Source: a virus
DNA length: 21,826 bases
Virus record (IMG/VR): IMGVR_UViG_3300021389_000178
Location: 1 to 21,826 of that record
Direction: 5' to 3' (one strand)
A program made the translations under genes and the position numbers. The notes beneath the pieces were generated by a model. It was not told where the DNA came from. It worked only from the letters and a program-made list of their open reading frames with translations, and made no database searches. Of the stretch, positions 5,184-12,595 are shown piece after piece. Numbering within the stretch: position 1 is the first letter of the stretch; every line of letters begins with the position of its first letter.

Positions 5184-7295
5184 ATGGAAGAAGATGATAT
5201 CGAGACTGGTGTAGAAGGCTTTAACCTTGAGGAAAGTGTGTCGTCTTATATTGATGACGCTGAGGAAGACAGTAGCTCTGACAAGACTGTCGGTACTATT
5301 GTTTCGTTTGTAGAAGAACGCTTCAAGAAAGCTGAGGACGACCGTTACTCTGATGAACAACGCTGGATCCGGGCATACCGTAACTATCGTGGTATCTACG
5401 GCCCAGACGTACAGTTCACGGACACAGAGAAGTCCCGTATCTTTGTTAAAGTTACTAAGACTAAGGTGCTGGCTGCGTATGGCCAGATTGTAGATGTTCT
5501 GTTTGGTAATAACAAGTTTCCTATTACTATCGACCCTACGACCCTCCCAGAGGGTATCCAGTCTGCTATGCATTTCAATAAGGACTCAACTCCGACCCCG
5601 CCTCCTCCTGGCCCTGACGGTGCTCCTGCTCCGGCTCTAGCTCCTGTCGAGATGCCTAAACCTGCTGCTAACAAACTTATCTTCCAAGAGCTCAATGAGC
5701 AATGGCAAAGTAAAATGGAAGGTGTACAGGACAAACTACAAGATGGCGTAGGTAGCCTACCTGAGTCTGTCAACTTCTTTCCTGCTTTTGAAGCTGCTAA
5801 GAAGATGGAGAAGAAGATCTGGGATCAACTAGAAGAGTCTAGTGCTTCTAAACAACTGCGGACAGCTGCCTTTGAAATGGCATTGTTTGGTACAGGTGTT
5901 ATGAAGGGCCCCTTCGCTGTAGACAAAGAGTATCCTAACTGGGATGAAGAAGGTAACTATACTCCTGTCGTCAAGACAATCCCTAAGTGTTCTGCTGTAT
6001 CTGTCTGGGACTTCTACCCGGATCCAGATGCTACCTCTATGGATGATGCAGAGTACATTATCGAACGTCATAAGATGTCCCGTACACAACTTCGTGCCCT
6101 TAAGCGCCGTCCGTTCTTCCGTGACAACGCTATTGATACAGCGGTTGCAATGGGTGAGAACTACCAACGGGAGTGGTGGGAGCAGGTTATGCAGGACGAC
6201 TCTGCTGAGACCCGTGCTGAACGCTTCGAAGTTCTAGAGTTCTGGGGTTACGCAGACATTAATATGCTGGAAGACTATGAGGTAGACATTCCTCGTGAGC
6301 TTAAAGATGCAGATCAAGTCTCAGTTAACATCTGGGTATGTAACGGACGTGTACTTCGTCTTGTTATGAACCCATTTACACCAACTTGCTTGCCCTACTA
6401 CGCAGTCCCCTTCGAGTCTAACCCTTACTCCTTCTTCGGTGTAGGTCTGGCTGAGAACATGGACGACACGCAGACGCTTATGAATGGCTTTATGCGTATG
6501 AGTGTGGACAACGCAGCTCTGTCGGGTAACCTCCTGATCGAGATTGACGAGACTAACCTAGTACCAGGTCAGGACTTGACAGTGTACCCCGGTAAAGTCT
6601 TCCGCCGTGAAGGTGGTGCACCTGGTCAAAGTATCTTTGGTACTAAGTTCCCTAACGTATCTAACGAAAACATGCAGATGTTTGACAAGGCTCGTCAGCT
6701 TGCTGATGAATCTACAGGTATGCCTAGCTTCGCACATGGTCAAACAGGTGTGTCTGGGGTAGGACGTACTGCTTCTGGTATCTCTATGTTGATGTCAGCA
6801 GCTAATGGCTCTACTCGTACCGTCATTAAGAACGTAGATGACTACCTTTTGGCTCCAATGGGTAAGGCATTCTTCAACTTTAACATGCAATTCGACTTTG
6901 ATCCAGAGATCAGGGGCGACCTAGAGGTTAAAGCGCAGGGTACGTCCTCGCTTATGGCCAACGAGGTCCGTTCTCAGCGTCTTATGCAGTTCTTGCAGGT
7001 CGTACAGAACCCAGTATTGGCTCCGTTTGCTAAAATGGACTATATTATCCGTGAAATTGCACAGTCTATGGACCTTGACCCTGACAAAGTGGGTAATAAC
7101 ATGTCTGAAGCAGCTCTTATGGCCGAAGTGCTCAAGAAAATGCAAGCTCCAGCCGCTCAACCCGGCATGGAAGCTCCTCAAGGTCTTGATGTAGGCTCTG
7201 GTCCGGGTTCTGGGGGCGGTATGATGGGTACAGGTGGCGCACCTACCCCCGGTGAGTCTGGCTTCTCTGCAAATACAGGTGAAGGTGAAGTCTAA
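5184..7295 (+). CDS. Portal protein
   Basis: A 703-aa protein, close to the length of P22-type portals. It follows the terminase by 9 bases, with AAGGAAG as ribosome binding site. Residues 38-110 (SFVEERFKKAEDDRYSDEQR, then WIRAYRNYRGIYG and TKTKVLAAYGQIVDVLFG) are the usual N-terminal helical region of large podoviral portals. A Pro/Ala-rich insertion is at 136-160. The central wing/clip region includes VSVWDFYPDPDATSMDDAEY and NPYSFFGVGLAENMDDTQTL. A Gly-rich tail (GSGPGSGGGMMGTGG) closes the chain. The dodecameric portal is the DNA channel and the docking site for terminase, then for the adaptor. Its stop overlaps the next start. Confidence 0.92.
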   Translation: MEEDDIETGVEGFNLEESVSSYIDDAEEDSSSDKTVGTIVSFVEERFKKAEDDRYSDEQRWIRAYRNYRGIYGPDVQFTDTEKSRIFVKVTKTKVLAAYGQIVDVLFGNNKFPITIDPTTLPEGIQSAMHFNKDSTPTPPPPGPDGAPAPALAPVEMPKPAANKLIFQELNEQWQSKMEGVQDKLQDGVGSLPESVNFFPAFEAAKKMEKKIWDQLEESSASKQLRTAAFEMALFGTGVMKGPFAVDKEYPNWDEEGNYTPVVKTIPKCSAVSVWDFYPDPDATSMDDAEYIIERHKMSRTQLRALKRRPFFRDNAIDTAVAMGENYQREWWEQVMQDDSAETRAERFEVLEFWGYADINMLEDYEVDIPRELKDADQVSVNIWVCNGRVLRLVMNPFTPTCLPYYAVPFESNPYSFFGVGLAENMDDTQTLMNGFMRMSVDNAALSGNLLIEIDETNLVPGQDLTVYPGKVFRREGGAPGQSIFGTKFPNVSNENMQMFDKARQLADESTGMPSFAHGQTGVSGVGRTASGISMLMSAANGSTRTVIKNVDDYLLAPMGKAFFNFNMQFDFDPEIRGDLEVKAQGTSSLMANEVRSQRLMQFLQVVQNPVLAPFAKMDYIIREIAQSMDLDPDKVGNNMSEAALMAEVLKKMQAPAAQPGMEAPQGLDVGSGPGSGGGMMGTGGAPTPGESGFSANTGEGEV

Positions 7296-7501
7296 TGCAA
7301 CTAAAGAAACTAGTGAATGATAAACCGCTTTGGGATGCCTTCTGTGCAGAACTGGATTCCCGTATAGGATTTGCTCATAAGCAAATAGAACAAAGGGACG
7401 AACCCTTGGAGCTACATCGACTACAGGGTGAAATCAAAGCATTACGGAGCCTTAAGCAGCTTCGTGACAAAATCAACGGATCTAAGGCGGAGACATTTTA
7501 A
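7295..7501 (+). CDS. Small helical protein downstream of portal, function unknown
   Basis: A 68-aa protein that is almost entirely helical and charged (ELDSRIGFAHKQIEQRDEPL, then LHRLQGEIKALRSLKQLRDK). Both ends overlap the neighbouring genes by one base (TAATG), and GAAGGTGA inside the portal gene serves as ribosome binding site. Small helical proteins of this type recur between portal and head genes of marine podovirus-like phages. A possible head-assembly role is inferred from position only. Confidence 0.7.
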   Translation: MQLKKLVNDKPLWDAFCAELDSRIGFAHKQIEQRDEPLELHRLQGEIKALRSLKQLRDKINGSKAETF

Positions 7502-8901
7502 TGGATAAGATGATGGAAGAAGGTGGATTGTCCACTGACGGTATGGACGTAGATCCAGTATCAGGTAATGATGTTCCTGCAGGATCTAATGCTACAGAAG
7601 TACGTGATGATGTAGACGCTAAGTTGTCTGAAGGTGAGTACGTTGTACCTGCTGACGTTGTCCGGTACTTTGGTGTAGGTTACTTTGAGAAGCTCCGTAA
7701 GAAAGCCAAGGAAGCTCTTGGGGAGATGGAGAGTGATGGTCGTATGGGTGGTGAACCTGCTCCTACTGCTGAAGAAGATCTATCACCTGAGGAAATGGAT
7801 GAACTGACACAGGTTCTGAATATGGCTAATGGTGGTTACGTTAAGCAGTACGCTGACGGTGGTCTGGAGACAGAAGACGTTAAACAGCAGTTCCTAAAAG
7901 GTGCCATGCAGCCTCAGACAGACTGGATGCAGTACGCCACTCCTGGCTCGTATGTGGCAGCAGGACAAGCTGCACAGCAACAACCGCAACAACAACAACA
8001 ACCAGCTACTTACGTAGAGTATATAGGGCCTAATGGTCAAATTATGATGGTTCCTGTGGACGCTAACGGTAACCCAACCATTGCTGTTCCTGAGGGTTTT
8101 AAGAAGAAGGTTGCTGTAACAGCCCAACAAGGTGCTCCTAGAGATGACTCCGATGACCATATGAAGGTCCGCGACCAAGCTCAAGAACAACAAGCTAAAC
8201 AAACCAAGGACTGGTTCGATAAGTTTCATGCTGCCGAAGATCCACTTGCAATGGCTAAATCCTTGCTAGAGGATAAGTCAGTACTGGGTGGTTTACCTGG
8301 TCTAACTGGTGCTGTGATAGGTAGCGCTGACACGTTGGCTGATATCGGTCGTATCCGTGGCTACGCAGCTTCTATTGAGGGTTCCAACCCTGACTTAGCT
8401 GCAAGCCTCTTAGCCGAGGTGGATAACACTATCAAGAACTCCAACTTCGGTATCAAAGCCCTTGAAAGTATTGTAGCCTCAGGTAGTCAGTACGCTAATA
8501 CGTTCTCTAACTATATGGCTGAAGAGACCCCTGTTACCCCCGCCCGTCCTGTTGTCAAAAAAGCTCCTGTCAAAGAGACTACTCCTTTCGTACCTACACA
8601 GAAACAGAAGGACGAAGATACGGCTATGGCTCAGGTTTCCGCACAACGGGACCGCAGTAAAGTAGGTGGGGGTTCTGGTTCACTTGTGACAGGCGGTCCA
8701 TCGACAGCTGATACAGCTGCCCAGACAAAGCAAAAGGAAGAAAAGATGGCTGAGTCTATGGGTTCTGTTAAGAAGGATGATGGTTCTTACGATATCAGCT
8801 CGTGGTATGCTAAAGGTGGACTTGTAGAACGTCCAGCTGCTAAGGCCCCTAAGGCTGCGAAGAAGCCAACTAACAAAAAGAAAGGTCTGGGCCGCAAATA
8901 G
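7501..8901 (+). CDS. Virion-associated protein of unknown function (466 aa)
   Basis: A 466-aa protein. The N-terminal module (residues 16-75: DPVSGNDVPAGSNATEVRDD, then AKLSEGEYVVPADVVRYFGV and FEKLRKKAKEAL) is a block I recall from marine phage structural regions. A low-complexity stretch follows with Gly-Gly motifs (NGGYVKQYADGGL, 110-122) and a polyGln run (about 160-168) encoded by CAA repeats. A second block (YIGPNGQIMMVPVDANGNPT) precedes a charged helical half. The C-terminus is Lys/Ala-rich with YAKGGLVERPA. Its location between portal and scaffold suggests an internal or head-associated protein. No enzymatic motif is visible. Confidence 0.7.
   Translation: MDKMMEEGGLSTDGMDVDPVSGNDVPAGSNATEVRDDVDAKLSEGEYVVPADVVRYFGVGYFEKLRKKAKEALGEMESDGRMGGEPAPTAEEDLSPEEMDELTQVLNMANGGYVKQYADGGLETEDVKQQFLKGAMQPQTDWMQYATPGSYVAAGQAAQQQPQQQQQPATYVEYIGPNGQIMMVPVDANGNPTIAVPEGFKKKVAVTAQQGAPRDDSDDHMKVRDQAQEQQAKQTKDWFDKFHAAEDPLAMAKSLLEDKSVLGGLPGLTGAVIGSADTLADIGRIRGYAASIEGSNPDLAASLLAEVDNTIKNSNFGIKALESIVASGSQYANTFSNYMAEETPVTPARPVVKKAPVKETTPFVPTQKQKDEDTAMAQVSAQRDRSKVGGGSGSLVTGGPSTADTAAQTKQKEEKMAESMGSVKKDDGSYDISSWYAKGGLVERPAAKAPKAAKKPTNKKKGLGRK
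7977..8002 (+). repeat. CAA-rich microsatellite encoding polyglutamine
   Basis: A run of CAA and CAG triplets, interrupted by one CCG, inside the 466-aa gene. It encodes a Gln-rich linker. Such a tract is prone to slippage, and a change of whole triplets would keep the frame. Confidence 0.6.
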
Positions 8902-8920
8902 GCCCTACCTACTACTCCTA

Positions 8921-8953
8921 TATAATTAACTAAGGCCACTCAGCGTAAGCTGA
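8921..8953 (+). promoter_or_regulatory. Intergenic elements before the scaffold gene: -10-like hexamer and small hairpin
   Basis: The 74-base gap 8902-8975 contains TATAAT at 8921-8926 without a recognisable -35 at 16-18 bases upstream. It also has a 5-bp perfect hairpin with a GNRA-type loop (TCAGC-GTAA-GCTGA, 8940-8953). The ribosome binding site AAAGGA (8963-8968) for the scaffold gene follows. Promoter activity is doubtful; the hairpin may affect translation or mRNA stability. Confidence 0.3.
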
Positions 8954-8975
8954 CCCCAACATAAAGGAATACACA

Positions 8976-9908
8976 ATGGCTCAAGATATGGTTAAGACAG
9001 CTACTCCCGCAGAAGCTATGATTGCCCGAGGAAGCAACTACGCAGCCAAACAGGCTCGTATAGACAAGGATGAGAAGGAACTAGAGGAGCTAATGGCCTC
9101 TCAGAACCCCGTAGAGGCCCCTGAGGATGACGAAGAGGTATCTGAGGTATCTGAGGCCCAGAAAGAGGTTACTGAGCCTGTAGAGGCCTCTGAGGAGGAG
9201 TCTGACGAGGAGTCTGGTGAGGATCTGAGCCGTGAGGAAAAGTCCTTTAAGAAACGGTACGGTGACTTGCGTAGACATATGTCTGATAAGGAGAAGGAAT
9301 GGAAGGAGCGCATCGAGGCTCTTGAGTCCAAGTTAGACGGCTCTACCTCCTTTACTCCTCCTAAGTCAGCAGACGATATCAAGGAGTGGGCGACTAAGAA
9401 TCCAGACGCTGCTGCTATCGTGGAGGCTATCGCGGAGAAGAAGGCCTCTGAGAAGTTTGCTAAGGCAGATGAACGTCTTCGTGAGATTGATGAAGCACGG
9501 TACGAAGTTGAACGTTCGCAAGCCGAAGCTGACATCCGTAAGAAGCATTCAGACTTTGATGATCTCCGTAGCTCTGACGTATTCCATGACTGGGTTGGTG
9601 AACAGCCCAAGTGGGTACAGGACGCGCTGTACGAGAATGCTGAAGATGCAGCATCTGTGGTACGGGTTATCGACCTGTATAAAGCAGACAAAGGACTTAC
9701 ACCTACTGCTAAGAAAGCTAAGGCTAAAGACGCAGCCAAGGATGTAGGGAAAGGGACACGTACTAAAGTCGATGATGACGGTAGTGCAGGTTCTATCCGA
9801 GAATCAGACGTAGCTAAGATGTCAGACAAAGAGTTTGATGAGAACTACGACCGTATTCTTGACGCACAACGTAATGGTAAGTTTGTCTATGACATGGCTC
9901 GCCGTTAA
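8976..9908 (+). CDS. Capsid scaffolding protein
   Basis: A 310-aa, highly charged and helical protein directly upstream of the coat gene, the standard position for a scaffold. Residues 35-85 are an acidic Glu/Ser-rich stretch (AQKEVTEPVEASEEESDEES). A long predicted coiled region follows (KRYGDLRRHMSDKEKEWKER), then a second helical part (KADERLREIDEARYEVERSQ). The C-terminus is a Lys-rich segment and a compact end (MSDKEFDENYDRILDAQRNG). In P22 and T7 relatives the scaffold directs coat assembly and then leaves, and its basic C-terminal helix binds coat. No protease motif is seen. Confidence 0.85.
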   Translation: MAQDMVKTATPAEAMIARGSNYAAKQARIDKDEKELEELMASQNPVEAPEDDEEVSEVSEAQKEVTEPVEASEEESDEESGEDLSREEKSFKKRYGDLRRHMSDKEKEWKERIEALESKLDGSTSFTPPKSADDIKEWATKNPDAAAIVEAIAEKKASEKFAKADERLREIDEARYEVERSQAEADIRKKHSDFDDLRSSDVFHDWVGEQPKWVQDALYENAEDAASVVRVIDLYKADKGLTPTAKKAKAKDAAKDVGKGTRTKVDDDGSAGSIRESDVAKMSDKEFDENYDRILDAQRNGKFVYDMARR

Positions 9909-9922
9909 AGATAATATCATCT

Positions 9923-9957
9923 TACTCAAATATACCCTTGACACATGGGTTTGAGTA
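9923..9957 (+). promoter_or_regulatory. Inverted repeat flanking the -35 element (candidate operator)
   Basis: TACTCAAA (9923-9930) is mirrored by TTTGAGTA (9950-9957), an 8-base perfect inverted repeat, with an inner CCC/GGG pair. The -35 hexamer TTGACA lies in the central 9 bases. A dimeric regulator could bind the arms and block or recruit RNA polymerase. In read-through RNA from the scaffold gene the same sequence could fold as a hairpin. Confidence 0.55.
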
Positions 9958-9966
9958 TGGTATAAC
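9938..9966 (+). promoter_or_regulatory. Sigma-70-type promoter for the capsid gene
   Basis: TTGACA (9938-9943), a 17-base spacer, then TATAAC (9961-9966), again with TGG immediately before the -10. It has the same spacing and flanking bases as the promoter at 3263-3291. Transcription should begin near 9972-9974, about 250 bases before the capsid ATG. A dedicated strong promoter fits the high demand for coat protein. Confidence 0.8.
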
Positions 9967-10014
9967 TGTAGATGTTTAACGGCCCTTTCTGAGATACCCG
10001 TTAAGCACCTACAG
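9966..10014 (+). promoter_or_regulatory. Long hairpin at the 5' end of the capsid mRNA leader
   Basis: CTGTAG (9966-9971) pairs with CTACAG (10009-10014). After one A/C mismatch the pairing continues for ten base pairs (9973-9982 with 9998-10007, one G-U), leaving a 15-base loop. If transcription starts near 9973, the inner ten-base-pair stem sits at the extreme 5' end of the RNA. Such terminal stems protect messages from RNase E-type decay. Confidence 0.65.
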
Positions 10015-10220
10015 TAGCCCTTCACGGGGTCAACTACTGAACACTAATAATCATTAAGACTTACCTGATCAAGTATAGGCCCTTCGAGAGTAGCTGGCAA
10101 GTTACCCTTATAAGCACCCTAGAAATCCGTCAGCCTCTTATCCCGATTGTTTAGGTTCTCTTAACTGGGACACTAAGATGTCCTTACTTATCAAGCCAAA
10201 CATCTAGAAGGATATTTATA

Positions 10221-11294
10221 ATGGCTTTTGCATCAGCTGCCGGTCACGGCAATCTACCCAATGGTAACTTCTCTTCAGTTATCTATTCCAAGAAAGTTCA
10301 GCTTGCATTCCGTAAGAAAGCAATCATGAACGACATCACTAACTCTGATTACTTTGGTGAAATCGCTGCACAAGGCGACACTGTTAAGATTATCAAAGAG
10401 CCTGAAATCTCTGTATCCAGCTACGCTCGTGGTACTCAGATCTCTGCTCAAGATCTTGACGATGAGGACTTCTCCTTGACAATCGACAAAGCTAACTACT
10501 TTGCTTTCAAGATTGACGATATCGAAGAAGCCCACAGCCACGTTAACTTCATGGACCTTGCAACCAACCGTGCGGCTTACCGCTTGGCTGACCAGCTTGA
10601 CCAAGAAGTTCTGGGTTACTTGTCAGGTTACAAACAGTCTGCTTTGCACACTAACGGTGACACTGTCAATGACCAAGTAAACGGCACTGTTGCTGTTCCT
10701 ACTGCTGGTACAGACGAATTGCTGACTTCTATGAAGCTCATCAAAGGTTCTTTCGGTAACATCACTACAGCTTCTGCTGGCGATCACTCTATCCCAGTTG
10801 CTGCTCGTTTGCCTGGTGCTACTGCTCTGCCAACAGCTTACGCTTCACCTGTTATGTTGATTAACCGTATGGGCCGTTTGCTGGACCAACAGAACGTTGA
10901 CAAAGATGGCCGCTGGATCGTTATCGACCCAGTTATGCTTGAAGTCCTGATGGACGAAGACAGCCGCTTCCTGAATGCTGACTTCGGTGACTCAGGTGCC
11001 CTGCGCAACGGTCTGGTCATGAACAAGTGGAATGGTTTCCGCGTTTATGTATCTAACAACCTGCCTTCAGTCGGTGGTGGCGCTGCTACTACTGGTACTG
11101 CTAACCAAAACACTGACTACGGTGTTATCGTTGGTGGTCATGATTCTGCTGTAGCAACTGCCGAGCAAATCAACAAGACTGAAACTTACCGTGACCCTGA
11201 CAGCTTCGCTGACATCGTTCGTGGTATGCACTTGTACGGTCGTAAGATCCTGCGTCCAGAAGCTCTGGTAACTGCTAAGTATAACTTGGCTTAA
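10221..11294 (+). CDS. Major capsid protein
   Basis: A 357-aa protein, downstream of the scaffold and of a strong promoter, with AGAAGGA 8 bases before the ATG. The N-terminus (SSVIYSKKVQLAFRKKAIMN) and the following part (GDTVKIIKEPEISVSSYARG, then LDDEDFSLTIDKANYFAFKI) match the pattern of HK97-fold coat proteins of podovirus-like phages: an N-arm, then an E-loop and a strand ending in an interface helix (NRAAYRLADQLDQEVLGYLS). The C-terminal half contains VMLINRMGRLLDQQNVDKDG and HLYGRKILRPEALVTAKYNL, typical of the final domain. Codon use is more G+C-rich than in the fibre genes, as expected for a highly expressed gene. The family assignment is by pattern. Confidence 0.9.
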   Translation: MAFASAAGHGNLPNGNFSSVIYSKKVQLAFRKKAIMNDITNSDYFGEIAAQGDTVKIIKEPEISVSSYARGTQISAQDLDDEDFSLTIDKANYFAFKIDDIEEAHSHVNFMDLATNRAAYRLADQLDQEVLGYLSGYKQSALHTNGDTVNDQVNGTVAVPTAGTDELLTSMKLIKGSFGNITTASAGDHSIPVAARLPGATALPTAYASPVMLINRMGRLLDQQNVDKDGRWIVIDPVMLEVLMDEDSRFLNADFGDSGALRNGLVMNKWNGFRVYVSNNLPSVGGGAATTGTANQNTDYGVIVGGHDSAVATAEQINKTETYRDPDSFADIVRGMHLYGRKILRPEALVTAKYNLA

Positions 11295-11301
11295 TTAGAC
11301 T

Positions 11302-11323
11302 GGGTATCCCTTCGGGGGTACCC
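11302..11323 (+). terminator. UUCG-loop hairpin after the capsid gene
   Basis: GGGTATCCC - TTCG - GGGGTACCC: a nine-base-pair stem (one G-U pair) closed by a C(UUCG)G tetraloop, eight bases after the capsid stop. A pyrimidine stretch (TTCTCTCTCT) follows instead of a pure T run. It is probably a partial terminator or a 3' stabiliser that sets the capsid to decoration ratio. Confidence 0.7.
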
Positions 11324-11359
11324 TTCTCTCTCTAGTCATATCTCTGAAAGGATTATACA

Positions 11360-11767
11360 ATGGCTCTCTCATCTTCCCTCAAGTCTAAGGCCTACATGGT
11401 CGAAAAGACTGTTAACTTGGGCACTGCTTCCGGTACGGTTGCTGGTCCATCTGTTCCAGCTGGTACTCTCGTACTTGCTGCTGGTGTTACTCTGGTTGAC
11501 GCTGTTGAAGACATCACTACATTCACTGTAGCTGTTGCTGACGACTCAACAACCTTCATGGCTGCTACTAGCGTTGACGCTGGTGCTGCTGGTGACATCA
11601 AGTTCGGTACTCAGACTCTCGGCGTAACTGCCGCTGACACTATCGACGCTGTAACAGTTATCTCTGGCACAACTGCTGGTTCTTCTGCCCGTGTATGGGC
11701 TATCGTCGTAGACATAAACGAAGCAACTAAAGATGCTGCTGAAGTTGACCGCGACGTACTCGCATAA
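11360..11767 (+). CDS. Candidate head decoration protein
   Basis: A 135-aa protein rich in Ala, Thr and Val with no charged clusters (for example TVNLGTASGTVAGPSVPAGT and AGDIKFGTQTLGVTAADTID), so probably all-beta. It lies immediately after the coat gene, between two UUCG hairpins, with GAAAGGA as ribosome binding site and GC-richer codons like the coat gene. That position and composition are typical of capsid cement or decoration proteins. The N-terminal ALSSSLKSKAYMVEKTVNLG has no membrane signal. A minor head or tail protein is the alternative. Confidence 0.6.
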   Translation: MALSSSLKSKAYMVEKTVNLGTASGTVAGPSVPAGTLVLAAGVTLVDAVEDITTFTVAVADDSTTFMAATSVDAGAAGDIKFGTQTLGVTAADTIDAVTVISGTTAGSSARVWAIVVDINEATKDAAEVDRDVLA

Positions 11768-11779
11768 GACTTAACGGTT

Positions 11780-11795
11780 GGGCCCTTCGGGGCCC
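11780..11795 (+). terminator. Second UUCG-loop hairpin, after the decoration gene
   Basis: GGGCCC - TTCG - GGGCCC: a six-base-pair all-GC stem with a UUCG loop, twelve bases after the stop. No T run follows, so it is more likely a stabilising or pausing hairpin than a full terminator. It has the same tetraloop design as the hairpin at 11302-11323. Confidence 0.55.
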
Positions 11796-11857
11796 TTCCG
11801 CCCCTCTATTATCAATGGCCTTTGAGGAGACCATTCATTATAGTCTAGGAGATTAGA

Positions 11858-12595
11858 ATGTCAACAACATACATTACACTTGTTAATGAGCTCCTTCGTC
11901 GCCTAAACGAAGTACAGCTGGATACAGCTGGTGAGAACTTCGGCTCAGTACGTGGTGTACATGCTTTGGCTAAAGACGCTATCAACAACTCTATCCGTGA
12001 AATCCTGCAACACAACCAAGAGTGGCCCTTTACCATAACAACATATACTGAGACATTGGTTTCAGGTACAGGCCTGTATAGCTTCCAGTCCGACATGAGT
12101 AGTGTCGATTGGGAGTCTTTTTATCTTAAGCGTTTGGAAGCTGCAGGTAATGAGCCTCGTACGCTCCATGCACTGTCCTACGCAGACTACATCCGTAACC
12201 ATCGTCCTACTGATGATACAGCTGGCTCAGGGGACTATACAGCCCCTCTGCGGGTCTACAAGACTCAAGGGACAGAGTTTGGTGTAACACCTCTTCCAGA
12301 CCAAGCCTATGAGGTGGAGTACAAGTACTTCTCCTTTCCTGCTGATTTAACCCTGTACACTGACACAACCATTATTCCTAGCCGTTTCCGTTATGTTATT
12401 ATTGATGGTGCCATGATGTACATGATGCGCTTCCGTAGTAACGACCAACAAGGTGAGATCCATCGGGCTAAGTTCGAAAAGGGTATCAATGATATGCGCC
12501 GTCTTCTACTAGATGAGCCAGATTACTTGAGGTCTACAATGCGTGTAACCACTGGCTCTGCATACGCCCCGAGGTCTTTGTCTAATGGCGGATAA
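11858..12595 (+). CDS. Head-to-tail adaptor protein
   Basis: A 245-aa protein. The N-terminus TYITLVNELLRRLNEVQLDT and the helix VHALAKDAINNSIREILQHN are the hallmark of short-tail adaptors: a connector that docks under the portal, as in T7 gp11 and the SU10-type adaptor family. The middle is beta-rich (WPFTITTYTETLVSGTGLYS), and the C-terminal helices (YVIIDGAMMYMMRFRSNDQQ) are typical. It seals the filled head and gives the tail nozzle its binding surface. The ribosome binding site TAGGAG (about 11844-11849) precedes the ATG by 8 bases. The next gene overlaps its last 11 bases. Confidence 0.8.
   Translation: MSTTYITLVNELLRRLNEVQLDTAGENFGSVRGVHALAKDAINNSIREILQHNQEWPFTITTYTETLVSGTGLYSFQSDMSSVDWESFYLKRLEAAGNEPRTLHALSYADYIRNHRPTDDTAGSGDYTAPLRVYKTQGTEFGVTPLPDQAYEVEYKYFSFPADLTLYTDTTIIPSRFRYVIIDGAMMYMMRFRSNDQQGEIHRAKFEKGINDMRRLLLDEPDYLRSTMRVTTGSAYAPRSLSNGG

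Larger units (their letters stand above)
9909..10220 (+). other. 312-base regulatory leader before the capsid gene
   Basis: This gene-free stretch carries, in order: an inverted repeat around the -35 element (9923-9957), a near-consensus promoter (9938-9966), a long hairpin at the predicted transcript start (9966-10014), a weaker structure AGTAG...CTACT (10013-10038), a small hairpin GGACA-CTAAGA-TGTCC (10168-10183), and the capsid ribosome binding site AGAAGGA (10206-10212). The leader transcript would be about 250 nt long. I see no tRNA and no convincing ORF in it. Confidence 0.75.

Noticed and set aside
9101-9829. A 242-codon open frame on the minus strand opposite the scaffold gene
   Set aside because: It is the antisense shadow of the scaffold: Ser-rich with no recognisable domain, no ribosome binding site, and wholly within a well-supported gene.
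10013-10200. tRNA or riboswitch in the capsid leader
   Set aside because: No cloverleaf with a TTCRA-type arm and no known riboswitch core could be traced; only hairpins are supported.
11815-11856. A 13-codon frame (MAFEETIHYSLGD) ending one base before the adaptor ATG, possibly a leader peptide
   Set aside because: There is no ribosome binding site before its ATG, and no repeated codons or attenuator structure. The adaptor has its own site.
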